Source of the DNA: Blasia pusilla
Lineage: Eukaryota > Marchantiophyta > Marchantiopsida > Blasiales
Reading direction: 5' to 3'
DNA: 64,000 nt
Assembly: GCA_050084515.1 (NCBI GenBank)
Contig: CM114271.1
Coordinates: forward strand, 10,912,001 to 10,976,000
Part shown: positions 43,301-55,313 of the stretch, one piece after another
Layout: each line of letters opens with the position of its first letter
How positions within the stretch are numbered: position 1 is the first letter of the stretch
The notes under the pieces: generated by a model
What the model was told of the DNA's origin: nothing
Databases searched by the model: none
What the model saw: the letters and a program-made list of their open reading frames with translations, nothing else
Program-made: the position numbers and the translations under genes

Positions 43301-44836
43301 CTCCTCCACTTGTCTCATCAAGCAGAGAAATCCATCCTCCAACTCGGTTATGCTCCTCCTTGTGATCGAGTTCACCAACTCCATCTTTGCTAGAACCTCA
43401 CGGACCAACCGCACCTGTAACCGTTTGCCTTTTAGCAAGACGCTCAACCTCAATGGTCGGCGTCTTAACTCCACCTCATACGCATCTAGGAATGTATTCC
43501 CCAAAACTTCGTCAATGCCGTCCATTTCGCATACAGTGAAATTCTCCTTCAACTCGAATACCCCGCATCCTACTGTCAAACCCAAGACCAAATCAGAAGT
43601 CCGATGAGACTTGCCTCCTGCAAATCCCACTCGAATGGGCTCGTCCGCCTTAGAGGTAGACAGCCCCAGTTCCTTCACGATTCTCGGGCTTAGGAAGGAG
43701 TGTGAAGCACCTGTATCCACGAGCAACAACACATCGCGATCAGCAATCTTGGATCTTAGGTACACCAAATTGTGCGTCCTCTTGGTGACTTGAAGGGACG
43801 TCTCCATATCGCCCGCCAACAGATGCTTAGCAGCAAACGCAATCATACTCCCATTACTAACCTTCGGTTTCGAACACCCTTTCGACAGGTGACCCGGTTC
43901 GCCACAGTTGTAGCATACGACCTTGCCGTTCCCTGTCTTTGAGTGTTGTCCTCCTTTCGGCTTCGCATGAAGTTCCACTCGCTTTTTCTTTGCCGGCGAC
44001 GACTCTCTTGGTTCGTGTTGGCCCCCACTCCAGCCTCTTTTGAACGCCTCCTTATTTTTCGACTTCTTCGAAAAAACTTTTGACTCGAAGGGTTTCTGGG
44101 TTTGGACCTCATCGTCCCCAATCCGCTCCGCTAGCTTCAGAAGGTCCGCGCAGGTCTCTGGCAACGTCGGCATTCGGTAAAGGGCCTTCTCAGCGCTCGG
44201 CTTGAGTCCACTAATGAAGATAGCCTTCTTCGCGTGCTCATCCATCTTCGGACTAGAAGTCAGTTTCGCACTAAACTCCCTCACATACGCGCTTAAGGAA
44301 CCACTTTGCCGCATCCGCACGCATTCCACTGTGTCACGCAACCCTTGGTACTCCGGAGTGAACCGATCCCCAATCAACTCCTTGAACTCCTTCCAACTCA
44401 GAGGTGACTCACCGCCCAGATATTCCTCTCGTTGAGCGGTCCACCATTGCAGAGCATGATCCTTAAGGAAAGTAACGGCTACCGTCACCTTGTCCCGCTT
44501 CAGCGACCTTCGCGCCTCAATACTGATTCGATTCGTAAGGAAATCCTTCACTTTCATGAGCGCCCCACTCCAATAAATGGCGTGGCAGGTTCGTCTTGCA
44601 GAGCTTTTTCCCCTTTTCGGGTTTCGAGTGGCCTCTAACTCCGCAATCCGCTTGCTTTGCTGGGACATCTGCTCCACCAACACCTTCAACAAGTCCAACG
44701 TCTGGCTCGACTCTGTCCTTTCCCCTGAGTTTGGGCCCACTGGCCCCGCGGAAGGAGTCGCCACTGGGACGTCCTCACGACTGGCGTTCAGCTCTTTGGG
44801 AGTCTCTGACTCCTCTATAGCTTCACGGTCCGGCAT
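40317..44836 (-). pseudogene. Ty3/gypsy chromovirus gag-pol with chromodomain
   Basis: Gag starts at 44,836 (MPDREAIEESETPK), with DHALQWWTAQREEYL, knuckle CYNCGEPGHLSKGC (43,915-43,872) and protease DTGASHSFLSPRIV (about 43,720). RT has SPYGAPVLFVKKKDGKMRC, then small deletions near 42,900 break the frame. It resumes FEFVVMPSGLCNAPPTF, IIYIDDILIYSK (YIDD, about 42,680) and RNase H (FEVHTDASDFAVAGML, HEKELFAVVHCLRKWRHY). The integrase zinc region lies near 41,560 and the core at 41,401-41,081 (MIVDRFSKLARFVP, IVSDRDPKF). A C-terminal chromodomain (EYLVKWKGYHVKEATWI) lies near 40,480. Chromodomains direct chromoviruses to methylated histone H3. No 3' LTR is present; the reading frame runs on into copia gag. 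Confidence 0.88.
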
Positions 44837-45037
44837 TGGTTCCTCTCTCGGTTCACGTTGCTTGATTCAGCGCTTCTTGGGTTGTTCTCCCTCGATCGCC
44901 ATTTCCAAGCCAACTCACTCAGATCTCCTCCTCGTTTCTTGCGTCCCTCCTCCAGCGTCCGAGTCTAGCCGCTACCTTGAAATTTCCCAAGCGTCCGGCT
45001 GATCCCACGACCCCAAGTTCTCGCTCACCAAGGATAA

Positions 45038-45049
45038 GCTCTGATACCA
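45038..45049 (-). other. Primer-binding site of the gypsy element
   Basis: Minus-strand TGGTATCAGAGC, identical to the site at 13,898-13,909, lies two bases inside the LTR end. Confidence 0.88.
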
Positions 45050-45051
45050 CT

Positions 45052-46053
45052 TGTCGCGCCCCTACTCTCCTTGAACGTCAATCTTTAGTGTTGCGGAAGC
45101 GTGCGTTCAGTAGGTCACGAACTCATCGCCGATCTGCACCCAAACACGCACTCTCGTTAGTCGGGTTTGGCCAACTGGCGTTCCAACCCACCAAGTCCTC
45201 AACTCCGCGTCTCATCAAGCTCAACCTTCCTTAATTCCTAGCTCCCAACACATGGCAAGTCCTTCAAGACTTGGAACAGACTTCCTGGTTAGTCCAGGGA
45301 TCTGAAACGGCACTTACACGCCTAGCGATCCCAACTGTTCAACGGTCCTCGTGTGAGTTCCGAACCGAGACCCAAGTAATTGAGTCGCGGCGTGAAATCC
45401 AAGAGGGATGTCTAAAATCGCCTCAATGGACTTGGTGTAGGTTTTCCAACCCAACGCCCAAACTCGCGTTCCGTTCCATGCCCTTGAGCCGCCCCGCGGC
45501 GCCCAAAGTGGGGTTTGGGTTCCAAGCACTCTCGGAGACCTTCCCCCTTACTAGTACTTCTGGAGTTCTCCAATAACCCCTCCCCTTTGGGAAAAGAGGT
45601 TCGGGCCCTTCATTGTGGCCCTCAACCCGACTCCACTTACAGTCATTTTCGGGTTGTATCTCGGCCGCTGCTTATGCGTTTGCAGCGATCTTTGATGCGT
45701 TTGAACCGGCTCTCTATAAGCTTTCCAATGCACTCTTATTTTCTCCAAACGCATCTTGGCGCTAAAAGTTATGGCCATAAATACAGTCGGAAACTCTCAA
45801 ACGCAAGTGGCGTTCCAAGTCCGGATCTTTCCTTTGGCAACCCACTTCGTAGACTCGACTTCTTTCAAGTCTCATTCCGCGTTTGGTCCAGGTTTCCGAG
45901 TCGCGACCATCATATCTGAAACGCGGCTTCTCGCTCGCGTCTCATCTCTTGTCTCCTCTTTGAGACAACTCCAACGCGCAAACCATCTTAGCGTGAGCCC
46001 GCTAATGTTCCGATGTTCCGCTTGGCACTTGTTTGGTCATGAGGGTCGCGACA
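45052..46053 (-). mobile_element. Gypsy 5' LTR (1,002 bp)
   Basis: In element orientation it starts TGTCGCGACCCTCATGACC at 46,053 and ends GGGGCGCGACA at 45,052. It is related to the LTRs at 13,912-14,932 and 17,710-18,740. It interrupts the Ty3-like gag region just after its zinc knuckle, so this chromovirus inserted into an older Ty3-like copy. Confidence 0.88.
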
Positions 46054-47406
46054 GGTAGCCAACGTATGCTCTCCAACCACTGGTCCACCACTACCACCCC
46101 TACCACCTCTTCCACCTCGGCCTCTCGGAGCTACTCCACCACGGCCGCGGCCTGATCTCAACTCTGGATGAAGATCAAAGCAACGCTCTCGAGGATGACC
46201 TGGTCTCCCGCAATGATGACACTGAGTTGGGGCCGACTGAGGCTCATCCTCCAAAGTCCGTCTCCCATCCTCTTGATCACCTCCACATGTCCAACATGAC
46301 TGTCCTTGCTGCGGGGCAGCAAATGAAAGCAATGGTCTCTACGCAAGTGTCCCTCTAGGACCTCACTGAGGTCGTGTGTACCCCCCACGACTCCCACTAC
46401 TACGAGACTGTGAGGTGGGCTGCTGAACACGAGAAGTAGTTGTTGTATCCCTACTGAATGCGGATGTCACCACTCTCTCCTTCACCATGTTAAGCTCAAT
46501 CTTCTCAGATAGAGCAAACACAGGGGTCAATGTGGGTGAATCATCACTCATAAGAGTAGCATCATGTACCCTACGGTGCAACTCTCTGTCCAAGATCCCA
46601 TACCAAAACTGGACTACCTGAGCCTCAGTCACACCCTGGGTAACTGAAATCAACCGTTGCATACGAGTGTATGCCTCACAAAGACTCTTACCAGTCTTTC
46701 GCTCAAATTCCTGAAGACTCCTCAACTTCTCTATCTTCACTCTCTGATAGTTCCTCTTCAACCTCTTGAAGAACTCTACAACCGGGCTGAACGATGGTGG
46801 GGCACTAGTACCTCCACTAGTACCCCCACTTATACCTCCATGGGTACCTCCACTAGTAACCCCACTCCGACTCGTACTCGTACCACTCAACGTCGGGCTG
46901 GGTGGCATAGTAGGAGCACTACTACCAGTACCACCATGGGTGATAGACACATAGCTTGGAGACCAATATTTTCTCCATGCCTCAATCTGAGCAACATGGT
47001 CCTTCCTAAACTTATGGTAATCATCCATGGGTGGCCCCTCCAAGTGCTGAAACAACCCCTTCCAAGCCAAGAAGGGTGTAAACAACGTGGCGTTCCGCAA
47101 CATCTGCATATCACACCACGTATCAAACTCCTGCATGAAGTCCTCCAACTCAATGGTGCCCACTACACCCGAGTATTTTTGTGGGCCCTTCATGGCCCCA
47201 TATATCCCGTCCATGTCCCAAATCAATGGAGCTGCAACACTCGATAACAACGTAAAAGACTCGATGTTTGGAACACCCTCGTCCTCCTCTTCATCAACCG
47301 TCAGAAGTGGAAAAAATAGTCGATACCTCAATCCACTTCGTGTGAAACCACCACTGTCCGCACCACGGTCCTCAACCAGACCACCAGACAGCTCCATGAT
47401 GACCAA
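46054..47406 (-). pseudogene. Ty3-like gag, best preserved copy
   Basis: One 347-codon open frame (47,406-46,363) reads YSGVVGTIELEDFMQEFDTW, LAWKGLFQHLEGPPMDDY, a Gly/Thr/Ser-rich linker (THGGISGGTSGG), VVEFFKRLKRNYQRVK, a gag-like EAYTRMQRLISVTQGVTEAQ and EKIELNMVKERVVTSAF. A stop after GGYTRPQ is followed in another frame by a partial CWTCGG finger, a knuckle CHHCGRPGHPRERC (46,222-46,181) and an Arg/Gly-rich tail (GRGGRGGRGG). The gypsy LTR cuts it at 46,053. The same gag core is found at 27.3-28.9 kb and 30.9-32.1 kb. Confidence 0.8.
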
Positions 47407-49310
47407 CGCCGATGCCGCACCACCACCAAATTACCACCACTAAGTAACCAAGTGACGTTGATATCGATGTACTATTCTAGCTCTACTGGCTATGGGTGTA
47501 GGCAACCTAACTTGTCAGCACCACAAGAAGCCTCCCACGGTCTACTCTTCATCACTCCAGCCTCACTACTAGTAGCACTCCAGAGTAACACTACTCTGGA
47601 AATCAGCGTCAACCCTAACAATGGGCGCGCAAGCAAGAAGCAACGATGGAGGGGATCCAAACACAGGAAGTCCAACAACAACCCTCCAATCGCAAATGGA
47701 AATCAAGGTAACACAATCCACCAAACGTGGCGCCCCCTAAATCCACAGAACCCACCACACAATTCTAACACAATAGCTACTCCGCCGCGGGTCGATGACG
47801 TGCTAGTCAGACTCGCAACACCTGAAAATATCACCTGCATGGAGAGGCTACAGCGTACTATGCGCTAGAGTTCCATCAACCAAAAACTTGAGATGCATAA
47901 AGCGCCTAACACATCTCCAAACAGCACCAAATGAGCTACACCAGTGTGTACACTGGCATAGTTAAGAACTCAGCAGTCAAGCGTCTTCCAGGCAGAATAG
48001 CCCAAAGATGGGTGACCAGTTATGCAACACTCAAATCACAAAACCTGCAAAACCTACAAAAACTGCCTCATGCCCAAGCAAGCAAGCTTGCTTGCTTGCT
48101 CCTTGCTCCTTACTCCGCCTCTCACGGCCACTCGCCCCGAGCTACCACGAGTTGCCTCAAAGCCTCAAAGCGTTGAGAAATGCTCCAGACATGCCCCGTT
48201 TGCCACGCTTCGCCATGCTTTGCTATTGAGAGAGGCCCAACCAGGGCGCCCCCAATGGAATAGGTGCTTCCAACAACAAACAAGTCACCAATCAACCAGC
48301 CCCTCCGATCCATTGTCCACCATAGCTAGACCTTGAGCTAGTCCGCAAAATTTTGATCAGTAATTACTCCACAAATCCTCAACCAAAATTGAATCTATTT
48401 CAACCAAAATTGAATTGACCACCATAACTATCTCTCCACAAAAAATCAGCTACAACTGAGCTCTGCACTCTGAGCTAAAAATCAGACAAACTTGTTGTCC
48501 ATACACCTCCAGTATCGTAAATCCGACAGCACTTCCGCCCAGATTCATGCACGCAAAAATCCGCAATGCTCCACACACTCAAGCAGAAAGCTTCACATCA
48601 GATCACAATACAAGTAGCAATAGGAACCTCTCATTCGATTGGATGAACTTCAACAGAGCTTCCGCACTCCAAGCTCTCCACATCAAAAAACCGTCGAACA
48701 CGAACGAGAATCTTCAATCCTTGATAACTTCCAACTCCCTTAACGAAATCCGGAGATCTAAAGCGCGTTGGAAAGCTCTCAGCAAAGCGCTTCTTTCCCA
48801 ACCAACCATGCACCAGATTCCCACCTCCAACATAGGCCACAAGCCACGAACATCCACGGCTGAGTACACAATCAACCCTTACCAGATCCTACTGATCCAC
48901 AATCCAAGTTACCATTGATCTACTCTAGTTCTTTGAGTGAAATCCGTGATAGACCTACTGTCATAAAACACTTATAGAATCACATTCAATCGAGCCAAAC
49001 CCACTCCACGATGGGAGAATCCAGGTCAAAGCTTGCGGGAACCACCATAGCCGAGAACTCTACTCACTACCAAGGCTAACTCCCAACGCAACAGGCTCAA
49101 CTCAAAGAACTAACTGTTCTTTGAGTGCACTCCACACTATATCCTCCAACCTAAGAGCGGGCCCTATTGGAAAAGTCACCCTCAACGGAGTAACCCCCAA
49201 CCCTATGTATGAAACCGCATCTCTACCTAGACACTACGGCCCTACATAAGGTATGGCCTCTACTAGCACACTATACTCTATGACATAATCCGTATGGTCA
49301 TGACAGAGCA
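47407..49310. other. Noncoding stretch upstream of the Ty3-like gag
   Basis: No gene was recognised. It is probably leader or LTR of the gag copy at 46-47.4 kb, but it does not obviously match the leader type at 25.6, 32.2 and 49.5 kb. Small palindromes occur, for example CAAGCAAGCAAG/CTTGCTTGCTTG near 48,075 and CAAAGAAC/GTTCTTTG near 49,105. Confidence 0.4.
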
Positions 49311-49450
49311 GAAAAGTGCAAAAAATTTCACACAAAAAGTTTCCTCTCTTCAACCCAACGGAAACTCTCTTAAAAAAAAAGTATCTCTTTTGGTTGAAGG
49401 TAGTTTCCTCTCTCCTCTCTCCTCTCTTCCTCTCCTCTTACCGCACCTCG
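49311..49450. repeat. Candidate MULE terminal block (first copy)
   Basis: The 140 bases from AAAAGTGCAAAAA to TTACCGCACCTCG are nearly identical, in the same orientation, to 62,931-63,078 at the right edge of MULE copy C. Sequence outside the block differs on both sides. The pyrimidine-rich part (CTCTCCTCTCTTCCTCTCC) also appears inverted at 50,252-50,312. This is the behaviour of a terminal repeat, here probably from another, deleted MULE. Confidence 0.55.
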
Positions 49451-50215
49451 ATGTCGAGGTAGCTCCTCACTGGTAACCCCTCGATACCTCACTCTACTCC
49501 ATGTCACACCACTACTACCGCTTGCACTACCCCGTTCTTCCAAACCGTGGAAGAGCGCCGTGATGACAACCCTGTCTCACCCGCTCAAGCACTCAGACTC
49601 ACCGAGAGTCTCCCACACTCCTCACTAGCTCACCTATGCTAACATCAATCCCGTGATGACATACCTTGCCTCACGCACACTCAATACTCGAGCTCACCAT
49701 GAGCCTCCCAATTGACTCACCTAACCTAGCAACACTCATGCATACATGCGACCCCTACGCAGCAACCGCCGTATATCCACCAACATGCTACACATGAAAA
49801 GAATCTACACTCGTCACCATCATTGGACCCATCTAGCACCAGCTACTACCCAATACCCATCACTCTCAATCACACACACACACGACAAGTGCGGGAAAAA
49901 GGACTCGAATGGATAACCTGATCACGCCCTCCAACCTAGGGCACCGTCAACACGCACTCCTCCATGTGACACGACAACGTTCGCAACACAACACTCTCCT
50001 CGACCAACACGTCAATCCTCCCGCCAACAGATGCGGACAACCCATTGGCATCATGCACACTAACTCTCCGTTGTCAACTCATCGGTGTAGAGGGTCCATC
50101 TTGACCCTAACCATGTAACTCTCCTAACTACGTAAGCAGCTCTAACCTGGTAACTTGGTCACCACATCCTGAACCCTACCACGTTGCCATCCAACCACGT
50201 TCACAAAAAAGGTAG
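49451..50215 (-). mobile_element. Ty3-like leader fragment
   Basis: It matches the minus-strand leader at 32,010-32,880. Shared landmarks include CCTCACT.G.AACCCCTCGATACCTCAC, ACTCAGACTCACC.AGAGTCTCCCACACTCCTCACTAGC-type runs, GGGAAAAAGGACTCGAATGG and CACGCCCTCCAACCTA. It ends where MULE copy C begins. Related leader sequence reappears beyond 63,078. Confidence 0.65.
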
Positions 50216-50251
50216 TACATGCGGGGGGCGGGGGCTGGTATTCTGGCAGGA

Positions 50252-50312
50252 GAGAGTAAGAGAGGAGAGGAAGAGAGGAAGAGAGGAGAGTCTCTCTTCA
50301 AAAAAAAGGGCC
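50252..50312. repeat. Purine-rich block, inverted relative to the right end of MULE copy C
   Basis: GTAAGAGAGGAGAGGAAGAG followed by GAAGAGAGGAGAG and TCTCTCTTCAAAAAAAA corresponds, reverse-complemented, to the CTCTCCTCTCTTCCTCTC...CTCTTAC end at 63,020-63,070. It is a candidate left terminal inverted repeat. Low complexity makes chance similarity possible. Confidence 0.45.
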
Positions 50313-51219
50313 AAATCCGCCTGCTCTCTTCAAAACTTTATGACATATTTGAAATTTTTGTTTGCTTTCAAATCCATGAAATCTTTAGAAGAGAGTAGGT
50401 AGTGGTCCACATTTGGCCCTAAAAAAACCTCCTTTTTCCTTGGGGCGAAAAAAAAGTAGACATCATAAGACCACTACAAACATTTTTCCATCTCCTCATC
50501 TCGGTCAACAAAAAGCAGTGCCCTTGGTATTTTTGTTGGAGGACCACCCGGATGCCAACCCTAAGCATCTACTCCAAGGCATCTACTGCCTGAAATTTCT
50601 ACCTCATCTACTTTCGAACCTGCCTAACTAAAGCCTCTTGAGCAACATTGATGGCATAGGCTCGACCTGTCTCTTGGACATGCTTGAAGGTGAGATCTAC
50701 CTCTATATTCTTCCTATGCTTGCTTCTTCTCAATCTGGTTCGAGCCCCGCCCTCAGTTCACACCTCCACTTAGCTCCACCTACACAAATCTTCCGAAATC
50801 ACTCCTTGGATCCTTCAACTCCATAGATCTCTCCCTTGGATTCTCAAGCTTTATGACCTTCAAATGAGGTCCTCTAGGCTTCCATAAGGAATCTTCTAGC
50901 CCACAAGAGTCCAAGCATTTGAGCTCAGCCTCCATTGACCTCTTCTTAGCCCCTTATTCTTCATTTCTTGGCCCTAACAATCAGATCCACCCCTTGGTTC
51001 AAACCCTCCTCTACAACAAGCAATCAAGCACTCTATCTCCTTCATTGGATACCCCGAGACTCCCTAGTGCCTACACCATCTCCCTTGTCTCCTCTAGGCT
51101 TGAGGTCAATGGAGTGACTTGGCTGCATTATCACCTTGTACAATCTTCTTGACTTGTTCTTGGACACTCTTCTTTGGGCCTTTCTCTTGCACCACCTCCA
51201 CAAGTCCAAAAACATATTC

Positions 51220-52020
51220 AGAAAACTTTTACAAACACCATTATGGGTTCAAAAATCTCGTCCTTTATTACCTCCGAAGGAACCTCGAAATGTACATTGA
51301 ACCTAGTCTATGATTTCTTCACCCTTGTCATCTACAAATTTACTCCTAACTCTCCTCGGTGTGATACCAAAGGAATGTCCGGGATTCAAGTGGCTCCTCT
51401 GGCCGGTTGTAGACGGGGATCGAAAATGTTGGCTAATTTGAGAGCCTTGGCCCCCCCCTAGGTACACCATAACGGTCCCATATAACCTGTCTCGAGTCCC
51501 ACCGCCTTCCTCGGCAGTATACCTTGTACGCTCTGCAATGTGACACCCATCCAGTATCAATATCCGCTCCGTCCCGGTAATACCACTATGGCAACCGCAG
51601 GTAGAAGGAATCCAACACGCCCGAGAGAAGAAAAGAAGCCTACACCGCTTTACGAGTTGAGGGAAGGTGCCAAGGAAGAAGCCCGCCAGATCGCTCGATC
51701 CGAAAGGGTCCGATCAGGCAACCTGTCAGAATCAGACAGGTTGCCTGGAGGTGGTAAAAAGGGTCCAGTGGTCAAAAAGCGAAAAGTTGCAAGGAGGAGA
51801 AATCCGACGGGTTGCAGTGGTCATAAAGTGAAAATTGCAAGCAGGAGAAATCCAACGGGTTGCAAAGTAGAAGACCGTGGAGTACATAGACGATCACATT
51901 CGAAAAGACAAAATGATCACCAAACATTTACAAGCACCACCATCGATCGAAAAAATCTCTTGCTTTATATCATCCGAAAAAAGCTCGGAACTGTACATTT
52001 GATCTATTCTATGAAATCTT
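51220..52020. repeat. Diverged direct duplication flanking a small palindrome cluster
   Basis: About 100 bp at 51,220-51,320 (ACAAACACCATTATGG, AAAATCTCGTCCTTTAT, AACCTCGAAATGTACATT) resembles 51,920-52,020 (ACAAGCACCACCATCG, AAAATCTCTTGCTTTAT, AGCTCGGAACTGTACATT). Between them, at 51,715-51,862, are three palindrome or half-palindrome units (AACCTGTCAGAATCAGACAG, and two ending CCGACGGGTTGC or CCAACGGGTTGC). Confidence 0.6.
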
Positions 52021-52667
52021 TTGCCAAATTATCAAAAAACTCCCTACTCCAAACGCTGCAGTCAAGCTGGGTCGTTTAGTTCTTTGAACTCACTCGTCAT
52101 TGTCCGAGAGCTCTTGCAAAATCACTTTCGGCCTTGCCCTCCCGATTTGGGAATCGTTGGAAGTGACGATGGAGTCACTACCAAGGGTGGCACTGGAACC
52201 GGAGCTCTCGGCTTCGGTGGAGAGTTGTATGCCCCAACGAGCCTTTCGTATTTTGCCTTTGCCTCCTTGCAAAGGTCAAGCATTCTCGCCTTCCTCGAGG
52301 CGAGAATGTTCTGCCACTCGCCAGCGCCTCGATACTCGCCCCCTGAAAGGCCCACTAAGTCGAACACCAAGTCACCCGGCTTGAGCAGAGCTCGATGAGC
52401 GTTTGCATCAGGGCTGGCGACTTTTCCCTTTCTCTTAGAAGTGGGGTACTGTCTTGCATGTAAATTCCCGGGGGGGGGAATTGTACAAACTATCTAAGAT
52501 GAACCCATCTGAGCATGGATCCACAGGATCCTGGATCTTGAACACCTGGAAATTGTGCTCGGGCTGAACGAAGCAGTACACGTAGGAGTGGTCCATCTGT
52601 AAATAGCACGAAACAATGTCAGAAACTAAAGAAGTCGCCTTGAGAATATTTTCAATAACTGACTTTG

Positions 52668-53216
52668 GATCAACCTGTCGGAGTCCGACGGGTTGTTTTG
52701 TCCCAGACCCACCCGTCGGGTTCCGACGGGTTGCAGTTGCTTTTGGGTTTTCCAAGTTGATTTTGGTTTTCGGATGCAACCCGTCGGAAGGCGACGGGTT
52801 GCTGGCCTAGAGCAGCCCATGCTCTCCTGAGAGCAACCCGTCGCTATCAGACGGGTTGCATCCAAAAACCAAAATCAACTCGGAAAACCCAAAAGCAACT
52901 GCAACCCGTCGGGTTTCAACGAGTTGCAGGTACACCGCGGTTTTCCCTGTGTATGTGGGACGGGTTGCTGGCCTAGACCAGCCCATGCTCGCCTGAGAGC
53001 AACCCGTCTGATAGCAACCCGTCGCTATTAGACGGGTTGCATCCAAAAACCAAAATCAACTGCAACCCGTCGGGTTCCGACGGGTTGTACACACCGCATG
53101 ATTTTTCCCTCAGTATGTGGGAAAGATGCAACCCGTGGGAAACCGACGGGTTGCTCTCAGCTGAGCATGGGCTGCTCTAAGCCAGCAACCCGTCGCCTTT
53201 AGACGGGTTGCTCACG
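52668..53216. repeat. Palindrome array and nested inverted repeats in the exon C-D intron (copy C)
   Basis: About ten palindromes occur, such as 52,672-52,697 and 53,059-53,086. They are embedded in longer modules: GGTTTTCGGATGCAACCCGTC at 52,772-52,793 is answered by GACGGGTTGCATCCAAAAACC at 52,850-52,870, so about 50-60-bp arms pair around 52,817. The module GCCTAGAGCAGCCCATGCTC recurs at 52,804 and 52,972, and inverted near 53,163. Confidence 0.85.
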
Positions 53217-55313
53217 GACAAAAAAAACCCAGACTGACTCTCATTCTACACATCATTCATTCAATAATTGAAATTATTGTACAGGAATATAGCCTTACCC
53301 GAATCTGACTCGTTGCGGATCGGAGTGGGTACTCGTTTTTTATGATCCATGATTGTGCCGTCCTCCACTTTAGCAACCTCTTGACGACTTTGGAGGTTGA
53401 AGAGCTCCTCCTCGCTCCCTCGGTCCAACACCAAGAAGCAGCCCCTGTCACTCGGATAGGCGTCGCAAAGGAGAACAAAAGTGCAACTGGTCATAAGTGA
53501 GCGGCAGATTCCACTCGGTACCTCGTCCGCCATATTTTCGCCCCAAAGTCGCAACCCGAGGGGCAGATCGGCGATCAATAGATCCACCGCAACCTCTTCC
53601 ACCACTCCATTCACCGCCCGCAGCGTGCCCGTTTTGTTGGAGCTTCCTTCCCAACGTTGTCAATTTTTCGATGGCGGTTGTCGACGCTTGAGAATGAAGT
53701 CGTATTCACTCATCCCAAGAAAGAGGTGAATCGAAGGAGGACGCTTGTCCGGTCGTTGTTTGTCTGTGTCTTCCCAAGGATGATGGGTCTGTATTCTCCT
53801 TGGGACAACCGGGCACCTCTCGCTTCGCTTCTCTCTAGTATGAGGACGGCGTCTTTGTGGGGTTTCGATGACCTCGGATTCTAGTGGCGTTTTCTTCGCC
53901 GAGGACCTGGTCCGACCCTCTCTTCCCGCTCTCGTTCGACGATTCCGCCTCTGGCCTCTCATCTTCAGGCTCTCTTTGGGAAGTCTCGGCCTCTGAATTT
54001 TTCCTCCCCTCGCCTTGCCTTTGAGACCCGCTGTGGATTTGTCTTTGGCTGTCCGGACCTTGGAAGCCAACTCAATCTGCCTCGTGGCCTGCTCTTCAGC
54101 ATCTCCTCCGAAGAAGTCTTCAGTCTGGACAAAATTGGGGATGTCGTCTTGTCCCGAGGCCACTGCATCATGAAGCACTCGTAAGTCCTTATCCGCGATG
54201 TCTTCAGGGTCGTTGAAGTCGAGCCAAATGGGGCAATTCTCCACCTCCCAATCCGACATGTGCTGACCCATCTCCACGTCGTACATGGAGAATGTCTCTG
54301 CATCCGGCGGCTGGAAATTTTTCCCACGTACCTGCGTTCTTACACTGGATGAGGTACCTGAATACCATCCGTTGGGCAGCTTTTAGTCGAAAATTATCGG
54401 CCGTCTGCTCCTGTAGATCTCGCTTCTTCTTTGCTTGATCCCGTTTGTTACCCTCTACTTCTTCGTCAAGCTCTGCCTGAGGGAGGACGCAAACCTTGAA
54501 CATGGTCTTGAATCCAGGGTTCTTGGTTGGCTTGTCCCGGATGTCGTCGAGCCAAACCTCGTAATCTCCAAGAACTTTCAAGGTTTGCTTTCGGCGGAAT
54601 GGGCTCTAATCTTCTGAGCTCCGCTTGCAGACCGTCCAGCACGGACTTCCCGATTACCCACAACGCGTCCCAGAACGACCATTCGCGTAGCCAATGCGAG
54701 ATCACTGGATCGGACACCTGGAGGATGGTGTGCCGCCCTCTTCGGGCCTCGAGCCTCGAGACTGATTTTCATCGATCGTATCCTCTGAACTCGCTAATCC
54801 CGGATAACGCAAAACAATGCACGCGATCCAGCGACACTTTCTCCCCAATCCGACCATGCGGATCTTCATCCCTCTTCCGCTGACGCTTGCTAATCGCCTT
54901 GAGCTCCTTGTAGAACTCCGGACCAAGTTCGGGGTTGAGAATGCTGATGTATCGCTGCATCTTGCTCGCCGTGTATTTCGTTGCAGCAGATATAGCAGCT
55001 TGGATGAATTTGGCGTGCTCAGACGTAGATACCTTCTCCCTCCGCTTCGGCTCCAGTGCAGCGCTTTTCTTCGTGCCCGTATCTTCGACCAGCAAAGGAT
55101 GGTTACGGCTGCATCTTGAGAAATAAACTTGTTTGCCCAAGTTTTCTTCTTAATTTGAGCACCCTTTGCAAGCATCTGATTGACGAGGGCATCGCCCAAG
55201 AACCCCCTGTACTCTCCTGGGTACGTCGTAAGCACCTTCCTCACCCGATCGCAGTCCTGGATCCAATGGTGGGTAACATTCCCCTCCGATACAATCCTGC
55301 ACATCCAAACTCA

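Noticed and set aside
48000-49310. Several 60-140-codon frames in the 48-49.3 kb noncoding stretch
   Set aside because: No conserved motif, no homologous copy in the window, and lengths expected by chance in C-rich repeat DNA.
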